Positions 45,614 through 58,823 of a stretch of DNA of 64,000 bases are shown one piece after another; positions within the stretch are counted from its first letter, which is position 1, and every line of letters starts with the position of its first letter. Both the position numbers and the translations under genes were made by a program. Source of the DNA: Mangrovibacter yixingensis (lineage in GTDB: Bacteria; Pseudomonadota; Gammaproteobacteria; Enterobacterales; Enterobacteriaceae); contig NZ_JAIVKM010000012.1 of NCBI RefSeq assembly GCF_020523985.1, forward strand, positions 1 through 64,000, read 5' to 3'. The notes beneath the pieces were generated by a model. The model saw only the letters and a program-made list of their open reading frames with translations, was not told the DNA's origin and ran no database searches.

Positions 45614-45837
45614 CAGCGCTGGCTGAGTCGCGTAAGACCGGTGAGCCGCAGAAAGGAAGACAAGGTTATTCCGCCAGGACGGCGGAATAAGGCGAAACGA
45701 GGCATGGATGCCGAGTCGAGCCGGCCGCAGGCGGACTGCCCGGAGGTGAACGCAGTGCGCAGCACCGGTTGCCCGCGAAAAACCGGATTGTTAAGGGGCG
45801 GGCCCCTTAACACGTTCACCGTCTGTGAAGCCACATT
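45614..45837. repeat. Module A copy 1
   Basis: 224-bp module, repeated without gaps at 46271 and 46595 and partly at position 1. It carries ATTCCGCC-AGGAC-GGCGGAAT and TTAAGGGGCGGGCCCCTTAA. It lies 27 bp after module B copy 1. Confidence 0.93.
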
Positions 45838-45911
45838 AGCTTCATCACTTCAAGTGAACGCAATTTTCACCGAACCGGCAACAGGTTCAGCGAATGTAAC
45901 CCAAACCATAT

Positions 45912-46242
45912 TCTGCCAGTACAGCGCCGGTTGCGCGCCGTGTCAGCAACACCAGTTTCACTCACCGCCTGCGCACGGCGCACGCAGGGGGCCCGGCCCC
46001 CCTGCACCCCCGTTGGTGGCTGGCAAAATCGCCGCTTCGCGGACATTCGGCTTACCCCGGCAGGCTTATCGGGTACCGCTCCGAGTCGGCTTCCTGCCTC
46101 CCGTCGCTCTGCCTGCATCCCTGCAGGCAGCCCCGGCCCGCCAGGCACGCCTCAACGATTTCGAGGCCACTAACCCCACCCGTTTGTAAGCTCTCAGAAA
46201 AAACAAATACAGACGTACCGGGTACAAAACTCACAGCCACAC
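45912..46242. repeat. Module B copy 2
   Basis: Second 331-bp B module, 656 bp from the first. Of the two differences seen, one is in the loop of the CTGCCTGCA hairpin (stem retained, loop TCCC) and the other is at 46139 (T to C). Confidence 0.93.
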
Positions 46243-46270
46243 AGAACCACACAAAAAAACACGCTACTTG

Positions 46271-46494
46271 CAGCGCTGGCTGAGTCGCGTAAAACCGGTG
46301 AACCGCAGAAAGGAAGACAAGGTTATTCCGCCCGGACGGCGGAATAAGGCGAAACGAGGCATGGATGCCGAGTCGAGCCGGCCGCAGGATGACTGCCCGG
46401 AGGTGAACGCAGTGCGCAGCACCGGTTGCCCGCGAAAAACCGGATTGTTAAGGGGCGGGCCCCTTAACACGTTCACCGTCTGTGAAGCCACATT
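46271..46494. repeat. Module A copy 2
   Basis: Second complete A module, 657 bp from copy 1. Its first hairpin loop reads CGGAC instead of AGGAC while both stem arms are unchanged. The linker behind it contains GAAGTGAACGGAACTTTCACC. Confidence 0.93.
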
Positions 46495-46594
46495 GACCAC
46501 ATCACTTGAAGTGAACGGAACTTTCACCACACCGGCATTCGGTTCAGTGAACGTAACGCAGCCACATCAGACAACACAAGCATTCCCGCACCTG

Positions 46595-46818
46595 CAGCGC
46601 TGGCTGAGTCGCGTAAAACCGGTGAACCGCAGAAAGGAAGACAAGGTTATTCCGCCAGGACGGCGGAATAAGGCGAAACGAGGCATGGATGCCGAGTCGA
46701 GCCGGCCGCAGGCTGACTGCCCGGAGGTGAACGCAGTGCGCAGCACCGGTTGCCCGCGAAAAACCGGATTGTTAAGGGGCGGGCCCCTTAACACGTTCAC
46801 CGGCTGTGAAGCCACATT
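46595..46818. repeat. Module A copy 3
   Basis: Third complete A module, 324 bp after copy 2 with no B module between. Because 324 is a multiple of three, one reading frame stays open through copies 2 and 3; this is taken as a by-product of the duplication. Its tail runs directly into the dinF 3' end. Confidence 0.93.
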
Positions 46819-46854
46819 AACCACATCACTTCAGGTGAACGGAACTTTCACCGA

Positions 46855-46896
46855 ACCAGTACCAGCACCAGCACCAGCATCAGCATCAGCATCAGC
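46855..46896. repeat. Hexanucleotide repeat at the dinF side of the array
   Basis: Seven hexamers in a row: ACCAGT, three ACCAGC, three ATCAGC. It lies between module A copy 3 and the dinF stop, 19 bp away. Slippage-prone and non-coding. Confidence 0.92.
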
Positions 46897-46914
46897 GCAA
46901 AACGAACATAACTT

Positions 46915-48240
46915 TCACTTCACCTCAAACCACGTCCCATCCCGCCAGTGCCGCCGCCAGCACCACCCCAACGTCACCCCGCGCAACACCAAAAACACCA
47001 CCAGAGAAAACCACAACCCATGATTCCCAAACCCCGGCAGTGTCAGCAGGCACACCGCAAACCCGGCGGCGGAAAGTGCCATACTGTTGCGCATTTCGGC
47101 CCCACGGGTCGCACCAACAAACATCCCGTCCAGCAAATAACACCATACCCCGGCAACTGGCAACAACACCTGCCAGAATAAGTATTTATCTGCTAATTGG
47201 TGTAACTGCGGTAGCGAAGTGAGTAAGCCTATAATTTGTGGCCCGGCAAGGGCATAAACCAGAGAGAACCCCAAGGCAACAACACCGGCCTGGCGGCAGG
47301 CTGCACCCCATACGGCCAACAGTTGCCCTTTGCTGCGGGCACCAAAAGCCTGGCCAGAATGGGCTTCCACTGCGTAAGCAAAACCATCCAGTGCATAAGC
47401 AGTAAAGGTCAGCAATGTCATCAATAATGCATTCACCGCTACAATGTCGCCGCCCAGCCGGGCACCCAACACAGTGATAGAAGCAAAGCACCCTTGAACC
47501 AGTAAAGAACGCAGCATGATGTCGCGGTTTAACGCCATCAAGCGCCGAATATTGCCGAACCACGCCGTTTTCAGCCCTGACAGGGGAATACCCCGCATCA
47601 CCAACACCCGCCAGACCATTACCAGCCCCAGCAACAACGTGACATACTCAGAGATGGTGGTTGCCAGCGCAGCACCCTTCACATTCATACCCAGCCCCAT
47701 TACCAGCCAGATATCCAGCGCGATATTCAGCACATTGCCCACTACCAGCAAAATAACTGGGGCGCGAGCATACTGAACACCTAGCAACCACCCCAACAGC
47801 ACCAGGTTAGCCAGTGAAGCGGGGGCACCCAGCCAGCGAACCGATAAAAATGCCTGTGCCTGAGCCAACACGGCTTCGCTGCCCCCGGTAACAGTAAGCG
47901 CGAGATGAATTAATGGGGTGCGAAACACCACAATGGCAACCCCCGCCACTAACGCCAGCAACAAAGGCTGCATCAGTGCCCGCAGCAACCCCTGGTCATC
48001 CCTTGCGCCATAAGCCTGTGCTGTTAACCCGGTGGTGCTCATACGCAAAAACAGCAGCAACATGAACAGAAAACTGGTTGCCGTTGCGCCAATAGCCACA
48101 CCACCGAGGTAATCCGGGCTGTCCAGATGCCCAATCACGGCGGTATCAACCAGGCCCAATAACGGTACAGTGATATTGGACACAATCATGGGGATAGCAA
48201 GCCGCCACAGTGCCCGGTCGGTTCGGGAAAAAAATCGCAT
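46915..48240 (-). CDS. dinF: MATE family efflux transporter DinF
   Basis: Inner-membrane MATE transporter of 441 residues with twelve helices, downstream of lexA and SOS-induced in E. coli, where it has been linked to protection from oxidative stress and bile salts. RLAIPMIVSNITVPLLGLVDTAVIGHL is the typical first helix, and FAYAVEAHSGQAFGARSKGQLLAVW is conserved. The ATG at 48240 (MRFFSR) is preferred over a GTG three bases earlier, with GGGG upstream. The last codons touch a repeat array, and no dedicated terminator is visible, unless the repeat palindromes act as one. Confidence 0.95.
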   Translation of the reverse strand: MRFFSRTDRALWRLAIPMIVSNITVPLLGLVDTAVIGHLDSPDYLGGVAIGATATSFLFMLLLFLRMSTTGLTAQAYGARDDQGLLRALMQPLLLALVAGVAIVVFRTPLIHLALTVTGGSEAVLAQAQAFLSVRWLGAPASLANLVLLGWLLGVQYARAPVILLVVGNVLNIALDIWLVMGLGMNVKGAALATTISEYVTLLLGLVMVWRVLVMRGIPLSGLKTAWFGNIRRLMALNRDIMLRSLLVQGCFASITVLGARLGGDIVAVNALLMTLLTFTAYALDGFAYAVEAHSGQAFGARSKGQLLAVWGAACRQAGVVALGFSLVYALAGPQIIGLLTSLPQLHQLADKYLFWQVLLPVAGVWCYLLDGMFVGATRGAEMRNSMALSAAGFAVCLLTLPGFGNHGLWFSLVVFLVLRGVTLGWCWRRHWRDGTWFEVK

Positions 48241-48279
48241 CACTTACCCCGGATAAAAAAGTTTGGGGAAAAACACCCA

Positions 48280-48316
48280 CAAAAAAGCCGTGACACAGGC
48301 TGGCTGTATCACGGCT
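48280..48316 (-). terminator. lexA-dinF intercistronic terminator
   Basis: AGCCGTGA (48286-48293) and TCACGGCT (48309-48316) form an 8-bp stem; on the minus strand TTTTTTGTGG follows. Since dinF lies 40 bp further on, partial read-through is expected. Confidence 0.8.
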
Positions 48317-48344
48317 GTAAAAGCATAGCAGATTAAGGATTCGG

Positions 48345-48959
48345 TCAGAGCCAATCGCCGTTGCGAATAACGCCCACAGCCAGGCCCTCGATGGTGAAGT
48401 TTTGCTCGCGTAAATCGACAACAATCGGCGTAAATTCGTTGTTTTCCGGCAATAATTGCACGGTATTACCTTGCTGTTTCAGCCGCTTAACGGTTACTTC
48501 ATCATCAATACGCGCTACAACGACCTGGCCATTGCGCACATCCTGCGTTTTATGCACTGCGAGTAAATCGCCATCCATAATACCGATGTCTTTCATTGAC
48601 ATACCGCTAACGCGCAGTAAGAAATCAGCATGTGGTTTAAACAGGGAAGGATCGACCTGATAGTGGCCTTCAATGTGCTGCTGAGCCAGCAAAGGTTCAC
48701 CGGCAGCAACCCGGCCGACCAGCGGCAGGCCGTCATCATTAGTTTCTTCCAGGAGCAGACGAATACCACGAGAAGCACCAGATACGATTTCAATAACCCC
48801 TTTACGGGCCAGTGCTTTCAGGTGTTCTTCTGCCGCATTGGGCGAACGAAAGCCCAGACGCTGCGCAATTTCCGCACGGGTTGGAGGCATCCCCGTCTGG
48901 TTAATGTGATCCCGGATGAGATCGTAGACCTCCTGCTGTCTGGTAGTAAGTGCTTTCAT
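48345..48959 (-). CDS. lexA: SOS repressor LexA
   Basis: Repressor of the SOS regulon that cleaves itself when RecA is activated. 204 residues (E. coli 202); the two extra residues lie in the linker ([12 protein letters not shown]). The winged helix covers 1-69 with [28 protein letters not shown]. The cleavage site is Ala86-Gly87, the serine is in [10 protein letters not shown] (Ser121) and the lysine near 158 in TVKRLKQQG. Two SOS boxes lie immediately upstream. The ATG at 48959 is within 13 bp of the proximal box. Confidence 0.98.
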   Translation of the reverse strand: MKALTTRQQEVYDLIRDHINQTGMPPTRAEIAQRLGFRSPNAAEEHLKALARKGVIEIVSGASRGIRLLLEETNDDGLPLVGRVAAGEPLLAQQHIEGHYQVDPSLFKPHADFLLRVSGMSMKDIGIMDGDLLAVHKTQDVRNGQVVVARIDDEVTVKRLKQQGNTVQLLPENNEFTPIVVDLREQNFTIEGLAVGVIRNGDWL

Positions 48960-48971
48960 TCCTTCCGCCCC

Positions 48972-49008
48972 CTGGGTGTATATACAGTTATGCTGTGAGT
49001 ATATACAG
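48972..49008 (-). promoter_or_regulatory. Two LexA boxes of the lexA promoter
   Basis: CTGGGTGTATATACAG (48972-48987) and CTGTGAGTATATACAG (48993-49008) are SOS boxes separated by five bases, the same tandem arrangement as in E. coli. They autoregulate lexA-dinF. Confidence 0.96.
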
Positions 49009-49128
49009 TTAATGGTGATTTTGAAACCACAATTAAGCAAAAAACCAGGCACTTATCCCATAAAGCCGCCAGGAGGAACCCGCCACAGCCCAAAAGCCAC
49101 AATGACGGGCGTTCTTTACAGGTAAAAC

Positions 49129-49497
49129 TCAGAAAAAATGAGACCAGAGCACACTTCCCCAAGTAAACAGGGCGAGTATAATTGCGAACAACACTGCAGC
49201 GGACCCCATATCTTTAGCCCTGCCAGAGAGTTCGTGAAAATCTGTTCCCACCCGGTCAACAATAGCTTCAATAGCACTGTTGAGAATTTCGATTATCATC
49301 ACCAGAGTGACGGAACCGATAAGCAACACACGAGCAATGGCACCGACATCCAGCCAACAGGCAATAAAGATAGCCAGCACAGTAGCAACCCCTTCCTGGC
49401 GAAAAGCGGCTTCATTTTTCCATGCGGCACGAATACCTTTCCAGGAGTAGCCGGCTGCTTTAATGATTCGGGTGAGTCCAGTGGTGTTACTTGCCAT
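49129..49497 (-). CDS. dgkA: Diacylglycerol kinase
   Basis: Inner-membrane trimeric kinase recycling diacylglycerol to phosphatidic acid, 122 residues as in E. coli. Three membrane segments follow an N-terminal amphipathic helix. The family motif EILNSAIEAIVDRVGTDFHELSGRAKDMGSAAV with its glutamates, asparagine and lysine is intact. It is divergent from plsB, linking two phospholipid genes as in E. coli. Confidence 0.97.
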   Translation of the reverse strand: MASNTTGLTRIIKAAGYSWKGIRAAWKNEAAFRQEGVATVLAIFIACWLDVGAIARVLLIGSVTLVMIIEILNSAIEAIVDRVGTDFHELSGRAKDMGSAAVLFAIILALFTWGSVLWSHFF

Positions 49498-49627
49498 GAA
49501 GGAACCTTTTTAGCTTAGTGGCGTCAATGCCTGTAGCGTCGCGCAGGCAACTTCCTCAGAAATCCCGACGGGTTTCTGTTATTCTTGCGACGCATTTGCG
49601 TTTTTAACCAGAGGCTTTACAACGTTT

Positions 49628-52066
49628 ATGTCCGGTTGGCCACGAATTTACTACAAATTGCTGAATTTACCATTAAGTATGCTGGTAAAAAGCAAATCTA
49701 TTCCGGCGGATCCTTGCGCCGAATTGGGTTTAGATACCTCGCGTCCTATTATGTACGTGCTGCCTTACAATTCAAAGGCAGACTTACTGACATTACGGGC
49801 ACAATGCCTGGCACACGATTTGCCAGACCCACTCACGCCACTTGAAGTGGACGGGGCTTGTCTGCCGCGCTATGTCTTTATACATGGCGGGCCGCGTGTA
49901 TTTACCTATTACACGCCGAAAGAAGAGTCTATCAAGCTGTTTCATGATTACCTGGACCTGCACCGTAGCAACCCCAATCTGGATGTCCAGATGGTGCCAG
50001 TATCGGTGATGTTTGGCCGCTCACCTGGCCGGGAAAAAGGCGAAGAAAACCCGCCGCTGCGCCTGCTTAACGGCATTCAGAAGTTCTTTGCTGTGTTATG
50101 GCTGGGCCGCGACAGCTTTGTGCGTTTTTCACCGCCGGTTTCTTTGCGTTGGATGGCGACCGAGCATGGCACAGACAAAACTATCGCCCAGAAGTTGGCA
50201 AGGGTTGCACGTATGCACTTTGCCCGGCTGCGTCTTGCGGCTGTAGGCCCGCGCTTACCGGCTCGCCAGGATCTGTTCAATAAATTGCTGTCTTCAAAAG
50301 CTATTGCTAAAGCGGTGGAAGATGAAGCGCGCAGCAAGAAAATCTCCCATGAAAAAGCACAGCAAAATGCCGTTGCCTTGATGGAAGAGATAGCCGCGAA
50401 CTTCTCCTATGAAGCCATCCGCATGACGGACCGCGTGCTGGGCTTTACCTGGAACCGGTTATATCAGGGCATTAACGTCCATAATGCTGAGCGGGTACGC
50501 CAGTTGGCTCATGAAGGCCACGAACTGGTTTATGTTCCCTGCCATCGCAGCCATATGGATTATCTGTTGCTCTCTTATGTGCTGTATCACCAGGGGCTGG
50601 TACCGCCGCATATTGCTGCTGGTATTAACCTGAACTTCTGGCCCGCCGGGCCGATCTTCCGCCGCCTGGGTGCTTTCTTTATTCGCCGTACGTTTAAAGG
50701 CAATAAACTCTATTCAACCGTGTTCCGTGAATACCTGGGTGAGCTGTTCAGCCGTGGGTATTCGGTAGAATATTTTGTTGAAGGGGGGCGTTCACGTACT
50801 GGCCGCCTGCTCGACCCGAAAACCGGCACACTGTCCATGACAATTCAGGCCATGCTGCGTGGCGGTACCCGCCCGATTACGCTGGTGCCTATTTACATTG
50901 GTTATGAGCATGTTATGGAAGTGGGCACCTACGCGAAAGAGTTGCGTGGTGCCACGAAAGAGAAAGAGAGCCTTATCCAGATGATGCGCGGCCTGAGCAA
51001 GCTGCGTAATCTGGGCCAGGGGTATGTCAACTTTGGCGAACCTATTCCGCTAACTAACTGGCTGAACCAGCATGTGCCAGAATGGCGCGATGCTATCGAC
51101 CCGATTGAAGCGATACGCCCACCATGGTTAACCCCCAGCGTGAACGAGATTGCTCATACGCTGATGGTGCGCATTAACAATGCTGGTGCGGCTAACGCCA
51201 TGAACCTGTGTTGTACGGCTTTACTTGCTTCTCGCCAGCGTTCACTTACCCGTGAACAACTGACTGAGCAGTTAGAGTGTTACATGAGCCTGCTGCGTAA
51301 TGTGCCTTATTCACCGGATTCTACCGTCCCGGCATTGTCGGCCAGCGAGCTGATTGATCACGCGTTGCAGATGAATAAGTTCGAAGTAGAAAAAGACACC
51401 ATTGGCGATATTATCGTTCTGCCACGTGAGCAGGCCGTGCTGATGACCTACTATCGCAATAACATTGTGCATATGCTGGTGATGCCGTCTTTACTGGCCT
51501 CGATTATTACGCAACACCGTAATATTACGCGCGAGGATCTGCAGAGCCGGGTAGAAGTGCTGTTCCCGATGCTTAAAGCCGAGTTGTTCCTGCACTGGGA
51601 TAAGGCAGCATTAAGTTCTGTGGTGGATGCGCTGCTCAATGAGCTGGTGCAGCAAAACCTGATTCTGGAAGACAGTGGCCGTTTCCGCCTGAACCCTGCG
51701 CGTTCACGTACGTTGCAGTTGCTGGCGGCCGGGGTACGCGAGACGATTCAGCGTTATGCAATCACCTTCTGGCTGCTGAGTGCCAACCCAACGATTAACC
51801 GCGGGACACTGGAGAAAGAGAGCCGTACTGTGGCACAGCGTTTGTCTGTACTGCACGGTATCAACGCACCGGAGTTCTTCGATAAAGCGGTGTTCTCTTC
51901 ACTGGTACTGACACTGCGTGATGAAGGCTATATCAGCGATACCGGTGATGCAGAGCCAACAGAAACCATGAAGGTTTACCAGTTGCTGGCCGAACTGATT
52001 ACCTCAGATATTCGCCTGACAATTGAAAGCGCTGCATCACAAGGCGAAGACGCACCGGCTCAATAA
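49628..52066 (+). CDS. plsB: Glycerol-3-phosphate 1-O-acyltransferase
   Basis: Membrane-associated enzyme for the first acylation of phospholipid synthesis. The 812 residues compare with 807 in E. coli. The acyltransferase motif HRSHMD (HX4D) lies in [54 protein letters not shown] and [19 protein letters not shown] are the other conserved blocks. The C-terminal region (about 615-700) varies from E. coli more than the rest. It is followed by a strong hairpin terminator shared with ubiA. Confidence 0.98.
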   Translation: MSGWPRIYYKLLNLPLSMLVKSKSIPADPCAELGLDTSRPIMYVLPYNSKADLLTLRAQCLAHDLPDPLTPLEVDGACLPRYVFIHGGPRVFTYYTPKEESIKLFHDYLDLHRSNPNLDVQMVPVSVMFGRSPGREKGEENPPLRLLNGIQKFFAVLWLGRDSFVRFSPPVSLRWMATEHGTDKTIAQKLARVARMHFARLRLAAVGPRLPARQDLFNKLLSSKAIAKAVEDEARSKKISHEKAQQNAVALMEEIAANFSYEAIRMTDRVLGFTWNRLYQGINVHNAERVRQLAHEGHELVYVPCHRSHMDYLLLSYVLYHQGLVPPHIAAGINLNFWPAGPIFRRLGAFFIRRTFKGNKLYSTVFREYLGELFSRGYSVEYFVEGGRSRTGRLLDPKTGTLSMTIQAMLRGGTRPITLVPIYIGYEHVMEVGTYAKELRGATKEKESLIQMMRGLSKLRNLGQGYVNFGEPIPLTNWLNQHVPEWRDAIDPIEAIRPPWLTPSVNEIAHTLMVRINNAGAANAMNLCCTALLASRQRSLTREQLTEQLECYMSLLRNVPYSPDSTVPALSASELIDHALQMNKFEVEKDTIGDIIVLPREQAVLMTYYRNNIVHMLVMPSLLASIITQHRNITREDLQSRVEVLFPMLKAELFLHWDKAALSSVVDALLNELVQQNLILEDSGRFRLNPARSRTLQLLAAGVRETIQRYAITFWLLSANPTINRGTLEKESRTVAQRLSVLHGINAPEFFDKAVFSSLVLTLRDEGYISDTGDAEPTETMKVYQLLAELITSDIRLTIESAASQGEDAPAQ

Positions 52067-52083
52067 CTGTTGAGTGTATGCGA

Positions 52084-52113
52084 AAAAATGGCGGGAATTC
52101 CCGCCATTTTTTA
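52084..52113. terminator. Bidirectional terminator between plsB and ubiA
   Basis: AAAATGGCGGG and CCCGCCATTTTTT form an 11-bp stem around AATT, with a T-tract on the plus strand and, on the minus strand, TTTTTTCG from the plus-strand A-run. It suits both convergent genes. Confidence 0.92.
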
Positions 52114-52132
52114 TGCCCGCAATAATAGCCGC

Positions 52133-53014
52133 TCAGGATAACGGCGGCAGATAGTGGACAAACAACCCTAAAAATAACACCAGCCCCACATAGTTGTTAT
52201 TCATAAAGGCTTTAAAACAGGCATCCCGGTCACGCCCGGCAATGAGTTTTTGCTGGTATGAAAACAGCCCTGCGGCAAGCAACAGCGACCAGTAAAACGC
52301 CCCGCTCAGGTGGTTAAGCAACCCCACCAGCACTAACAGCGCCAGCACCGCCACCTGCAATATGCCAATAATCAGTTTGTCATAACGCCCGAACAGAATA
52401 GCGGTGGATTTCACGCCTATCTTCAGGTCGTCATCTCTGTCCACCATGGCATATTGCGTGTCATAAGCGACAGCCCAAAGGATATTGGCTAAAAACAGTA
52501 ACCAGCAACTCAGCGGCAACTGTTCGCTCACCGCCGAAAACGCCATGGGAATCGACCAGCCAAACGCGGCCCCTAAAACGACCTGGGGTAAATGGGTGTA
52601 ACGCTTCATAAACGGGTATACCCAGGCCAGTGCCAGCCCGGCGACAGACAGCAGAATTGTCATAGTGTTCAGGGTAAGCACCAGCACGAAAGCCAGTAAT
52701 ACCAGCACACCAAACAATGTAATCGCTTCACGTACTGTTACATCACCACTGGGCAATGGCCGGCGTGCTGTACGTTTGACATGCCCGTCAAATTTGCGGT
52801 CGGCGAAGTCATTCACCACACAACCCGCGGCACGCATTAACCAAACGCCAGCGATGAACACCAGCAGAATCGTTAATGGCGGGACACCAGGCGCTGCAAG
52901 CCATAGCGCCCATAAAGTAGGCCAGAGTAACAGTAACGCGCCAATCGGTTTGTCAGTACGCATGAGCCGGTGAAATGCCAGCAGTTTATTCTTCTGCGTC
53001 AGACTCCACTCCAT
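52133..53014 (-). CDS. ubiA: 4-hydroxybenzoate octaprenyltransferase
   Basis: Integral membrane prenyltransferase that attaches the polyprenyl chain to 4-hydroxybenzoate in ubiquinone synthesis. The 293 residues (E. coli 290) contain the two Asp-rich metal-binding motifs, [15 protein letters not shown] and [12 protein letters not shown], and about eight hydrophobic segments. Its first 16 bases overlap the end of ubiC, so the two consecutive pathway steps are translationally coupled. Confidence 0.97.
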   Translation of the reverse strand: MEWSLTQKNKLLAFHRLMRTDKPIGALLLLWPTLWALWLAAPGVPPLTILLVFIAGVWLMRAAGCVVNDFADRKFDGHVKRTARRPLPSGDVTVREAITLFGVLVLLAFVLVLTLNTMTILLSVAGLALAWVYPFMKRYTHLPQVVLGAAFGWSIPMAFSAVSEQLPLSCWLLFLANILWAVAYDTQYAMVDRDDDLKIGVKSTAILFGRYDKLIIGILQVAVLALLVLVGLLNHLSGAFYWSLLLAAGLFSYQQKLIAGRDRDACFKAFMNNNYVGLVLFLGLFVHYLPPLS

Positions 53015-53526
53015 TTTTCATCCTCTTGATACAACGGTGACGCAGGTAAAAACAGTTCGGTCAGTAATAATGGTTTGCCCGACAAACGGAGGCGGGAACG
53101 GCGCCCCCATAAGGTTTCACTGCGCCCCGGGTGAATAAAATCGCGTGTCAGGGCCGAGGCGGTAAACAAGTACCGGCCAAGCGGCGTGGTGCCCAGACGC
53201 TGTAACGCCAGCTCCGGGCCGTTCAGCGTGGACTCGGGGACTACCGTGCGCCCCACCAGCCAGGGCGTATCATCGCCCAATAAAATAATTTCCCGTAACC
53301 AGTATAGTGATTCACGGGGTAACCAGTCGGCGTCTTCACCCACCTGTTCCGGCGTTACAAAGCCTTCCGATAGCAGCGTCACACTGACCTTGCTGCAACA
53401 GCGTTCAAAACGCTTTGTCATTGAGTCTTCCAACAACAGCCAGTCTCGCAGCCAGGCCGACAGGTTATCCGGCAGTGTGTCGGAGAAAGACAGCGCCCGT
53501 AATTGCGCTAAAGCAGGGTGCATCAT
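52999..53526 (-). CDS. ubiC: Chorismate pyruvate-lyase
   Basis: Converts chorismate to 4-hydroxybenzoate and pyruvate, the first step of ubiquinone synthesis. From the ATG at 53526 ([12 protein letters not shown]) the protein has 175 residues; E. coli has 165. Conserved blocks are [43 protein letters not shown] and [27 protein letters not shown], which hold the substrate arginine and catalytic glutamate. A nine-residue extension (QEDEKWSGV) follows the usual C-terminus and overlaps ubiA by 16 bases. Confidence 0.96.
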   Translation of the reverse strand: MMHPALAQLRALSFSDTLPDNLSAWLRDWLLLEDSMTKRFERCCSKVSVTLLSEGFVTPEQVGEDADWLPRESLYWLREIILLGDDTPWLVGRTVVPESTLNGPELALQRLGTTPLGRYLFTASALTRDFIHPGRSETLWGRRSRLRLSGKPLLLTELFLPASPLYQEDEKWSGV

Positions 53527-53654
53527 GCCCAACAGTCTCCAAAAAAAACAGTGGGCATTGTAACGCAGAACATGAAAAGGGTGTGGCAGGAAAATAGCAG
53601 AAACCAACAGCTATGTAACAAAAAGCCAACGGCCGCAGGCCAGTCTGTCTGTGG

Positions 53655-53678
53655 AAAAAAGGTGCGCAGACGCGCACC
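53655..53678 (-). terminator. Terminator of malK-lamB-malM
   Basis: GGTGCGC (53661-53667) and GCGCACC (53672-53678) form a 7-bp perfect stem with loop AGAC. On the minus strand TTTTTT follows, 30 bp past the malM stop. Confidence 0.88.
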
Positions 53679-53708
53679 AAGGCTTACAAGATCAGCAATG
53701 TGGGGTGA

Positions 53709-54629
53709 TTACCCCTTGCCTTTTACACTACTGATAAAGGTTTTACGTGCGCTGGTGGAACCAAGACGTTCAGCTTCATCGAGTAATTTCAATGCCTTAT
53801 CTACATCACCTTTCGCCACGGCCTGCTTGATAGCCTGGTTAAAGTAATCTTCAGTGTCATTCAACATGGGCTCAGTTTTCTTCACCGGAGCCGGTGCTGG
53901 TGCCGCAACAGGCGCAACCGCCGTGGCAGTATTCCCGACAGTAACCGCTGGGGTGCTGGCTGAAGAACCAAAGATAGGTCCTACCAGAATGCTGGCACCA
54001 GAAGAGGTTTTCACTTTCAGTTTGAGCGTACCTTCTGTGCCGTGCTGCGCCACCGGATCTGGAATATCCGGAATGGCGTTACCCGCGCCTTTTGCGTAAG
54101 CCTTGGCCGGGGCAATCAATGTCGTTGTGCGTTGTAAATCCTGCGGGGTTGTGAATACCAGTAAGTAAATTTTCTGCTGCCCTAATGCAGGCGTCAGTTT
54201 CAGGGTGCCTTCCAGCCGGTCGGCGGCCATTACACCCGGTTGTTGATAGGTAAAGAAACTCGCCGGAAACCAAGCCGACGGGTTCATATTCTGGTCCAGT
54301 ACCAGCACATTCGGGGCATAGACCCGGTTCTGCGCCACTTCACTGGTTAGTGTAATTGTAAGCTCACCAATATTGGCGGGTACGCTGTAAGCTGCAACCG
54401 GCCCGGTAATGCCCGGATTATTCAGTTGCTGGCCTTGTGTTGCCAGCTTAACTTCCACATTCTGGCCTGAATTCAACGGCTGCCAGGTCAGTTGCTGGAG
54501 GGAACTTGCACTAAAAGTAGGAGCCCCGGCGAGGTTTTGTGGCACCAGGTCTACTGCTGCAAGGGAGATTGCGGGAACAGCGGCGAGCAGCCCTGCACTC
54601 AGGCAAAGGGCAACGAGACGTTTTTTCAT
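53709..54629 (-). CDS. malM: Maltose operon periplasmic protein MalM
   Basis: Periplasmic protein of 306 residues, as in E. coli; its function in maltose use is unknown. A signal peptide (1-25, cleavage after ISLAA) precedes the globular part with YSVPANIGELTITLTSEVAQN and PSAWFPASFFTYQQPGVMAADRLEGTLKLTP. A Pro/Ala-rich linker (VAPVAAPAPAPVKK, about 240-253) separates a C-terminal domain with DTEDYFNQAIKQAVAKGDVDKALKLLDEAERLGS. Last gene of the malK-lamB-malM operon. Confidence 0.96.
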   Translation of the reverse strand: MKKRLVALCLSAGLLAAVPAISLAAVDLVPQNLAGAPTFSASSLQQLTWQPLNSGQNVEVKLATQGQQLNNPGITGPVAAYSVPANIGELTITLTSEVAQNRVYAPNVLVLDQNMNPSAWFPASFFTYQQPGVMAADRLEGTLKLTPALGQQKIYLLVFTTPQDLQRTTTLIAPAKAYAKGAGNAIPDIPDPVAQHGTEGTLKLKVKTSSGASILVGPIFGSSASTPAVTVGNTATAVAPVAAPAPAPVKKTEPMLNDTEDYFNQAIKQAVAKGDVDKALKLLDEAERLGSTSARKTFISSVKGKG

Positions 54630-54710
54630 TGTTATGACCTCGGTAGCAACGGGATACGGTGGCCAGGCAATAGCGCGTATCCGTATTCAGAATCAATTTG
54701 GGTCTGTGAA

Positions 54711-54730
54711 AGAGGGGGTTGCCCCCCTCT
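54711..54730 (-). other. lamB-malM intercistronic hairpin
   Basis: AGAGGGGG (54711-54718) and CCCCCTCT (54723-54730) form an 8-bp stem with a 4-nt loop between lamB and malM. Only TTTC follows on the minus strand. It probably stabilises lamB mRNA or attenuates malM. Confidence 0.65.
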
Positions 54731-54756
54731 GGTCTAACGCGTTGTAGTCTTCAGGC

Positions 54757-56070
<1,314 letters not shown>

Positions 56071-57180
56071 TTAAACACCTGGCTCCTGATGCAACCGACG
56101 GCAGGCTGTGCCATCTTCCTTGAATAAGTGGCAGCGCTCTGGCGGCAAGCCAATGGCGAATGTCGCGCCCTCTTTCACCAGCACCACGTCGTTCTGGCGG
56201 TAAACCAGGTTTTGACGCAGCGCCGGAATCTGAATATGGATTTGTGTTTCATGCCCCAGTTGTTCCACCACCTGTACTTCCCCTTCGAGGGTGACATCGG
56301 CGATATCACTGGGCAGTAAATGTTCCGGGCGAATCCCCAAAGACATGTTGGCGCCCACCTGTACCCCAGTGCTTTCCACTGGCAACCAGACATGCTGGCG
56401 GTTAGGTAACTCAACCTGCACTTGTTCCAGCGCGGTGGCGGTGACTTTAACGGGCAGGAAGTTCATTTTGGGCGAGCCGATAAATCCGGCGACAAAGCGG
56501 TCTGCCGGGTAGTGATACAGTTCAAGAGGTTTACCGACCTGGGCGATACGCCCGGCATCCAGCACCACGATTTTGTCGGCGAGAGTCATCGCTTCGACCT
56601 GGTCGTGGGTGACATAAATCATGGTGCGTTTCAGGCGCTTATGCAGACGGGAGATCTCAATACGCATTTGCACACGCAATGCCGCATCCAGGTTAGACAG
56701 CGGTTCATCCAGCAGGAATACTCGTGGTTCCGCGACCAGGGTACGGCCAATCGCTACACGCTGACGCTGCCCACCGGAGAGCGCTTTCGGGCGACGGTCC
56801 AGTAAGTGGGCCAGTTGCAGCACTTCCGAAACCTGGTTAACACGCTGGTTAATTAGCTCTTTTTTGGCTCCAGCCAGTTTCAGGCCGAAAGACATGTTTT
56901 CCGCTACCGACAAATGCGGATAAAGCGCATAAGACTGAAAGACCATGCCCACACCACGTTCAGCGGGAGGGACATCATTCATACGTTTTTCACCAATGAA
57001 CAAATCACCGCTGGTGATGGTTTCCAGACCCGCAATCATGCGTAATAACGTTGATTTACCGCAGCCAGACGGGCCAACAAATACGACAAATTCGCCGTCG
57101 TTGATTGTTAAATTGATGTCTTTCGACACCACTACGTCTCCCCAGGCCTTGGTTACGTTCTGTAACTGCACGTTTGCCAT
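56071..57180 (-). CDS. malK: Maltose ABC transporter ATPase MalK
   Basis: ATPase dimer of the maltose importer, which also restrains MalT when transport is idle. The ATG at 57180 ([14 protein letters not shown]) has GGGAGAAG upstream, giving 369 residues (E. coli 371). Walker [10 protein letters not shown] is at 36-44, signature LSGGQRQRV, Walker [12 protein letters not shown], and the switch histidine in [10 protein letters not shown]. The C-terminal regulatory domain (about 236-369) ends RRLHQEPGV; two residues are absent in [13 protein letters not shown]. It heads the malK-lamB-malM operon, divergent from malE. Confidence 0.98.
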   Translation of the reverse strand: MANVQLQNVTKAWGDVVVSKDINLTINDGEFVVFVGPSGCGKSTLLRMIAGLETITSGDLFIGEKRMNDVPPAERGVGMVFQSYALYPHLSVAENMSFGLKLAGAKKELINQRVNQVSEVLQLAHLLDRRPKALSGGQRQRVAIGRTLVAEPRVFLLDEPLSNLDAALRVQMRIEISRLHKRLKRTMIYVTHDQVEAMTLADKIVVLDAGRIAQVGKPLELYHYPADRFVAGFIGSPKMNFLPVKVTATALEQVQVELPNRQHVWLPVESTGVQVGANMSLGIRPEHLLPSDIADVTLEGEVQVVEQLGHETQIHIQIPALRQNLVYRQNDVVLVKEGATFAIGLPPERCHLFKEDGTACRRLHQEPGV

Positions 57181-58747
<1,567 letters not shown>

Positions 58748-58759
58748 ACCATCAGTCAC

Positions 58760-58785
58760 CACCTTCTCCCGGCAGGGAGAAGGTG
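58760..58785 (+). other. malE-malF intercistronic hairpin
   Basis: CACCTTCTCCC (58760-58770) and GGGAGAAGGTG (58775-58785) form an 11-bp perfect stem with loop GGCA and no T-tract. In E. coli REP hairpins at this place protect malE mRNA and raise its level above malFG; this palindrome can play the same part. Confidence 0.8.
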
Positions 58786-58823
58786 CCTGATACCCCGCAG
58801 TCCCCGTAGTAGAGGAAGACCCC

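Noticed and set aside
46268-47023. 251-codon plus-strand reading frame through two A modules and into dinF
   Set aside because: It exists because the 324-bp spacing of copies 2 and 3 is divisible by three. It has no ribosome site, runs antisense into dinF and looks like no known protein.
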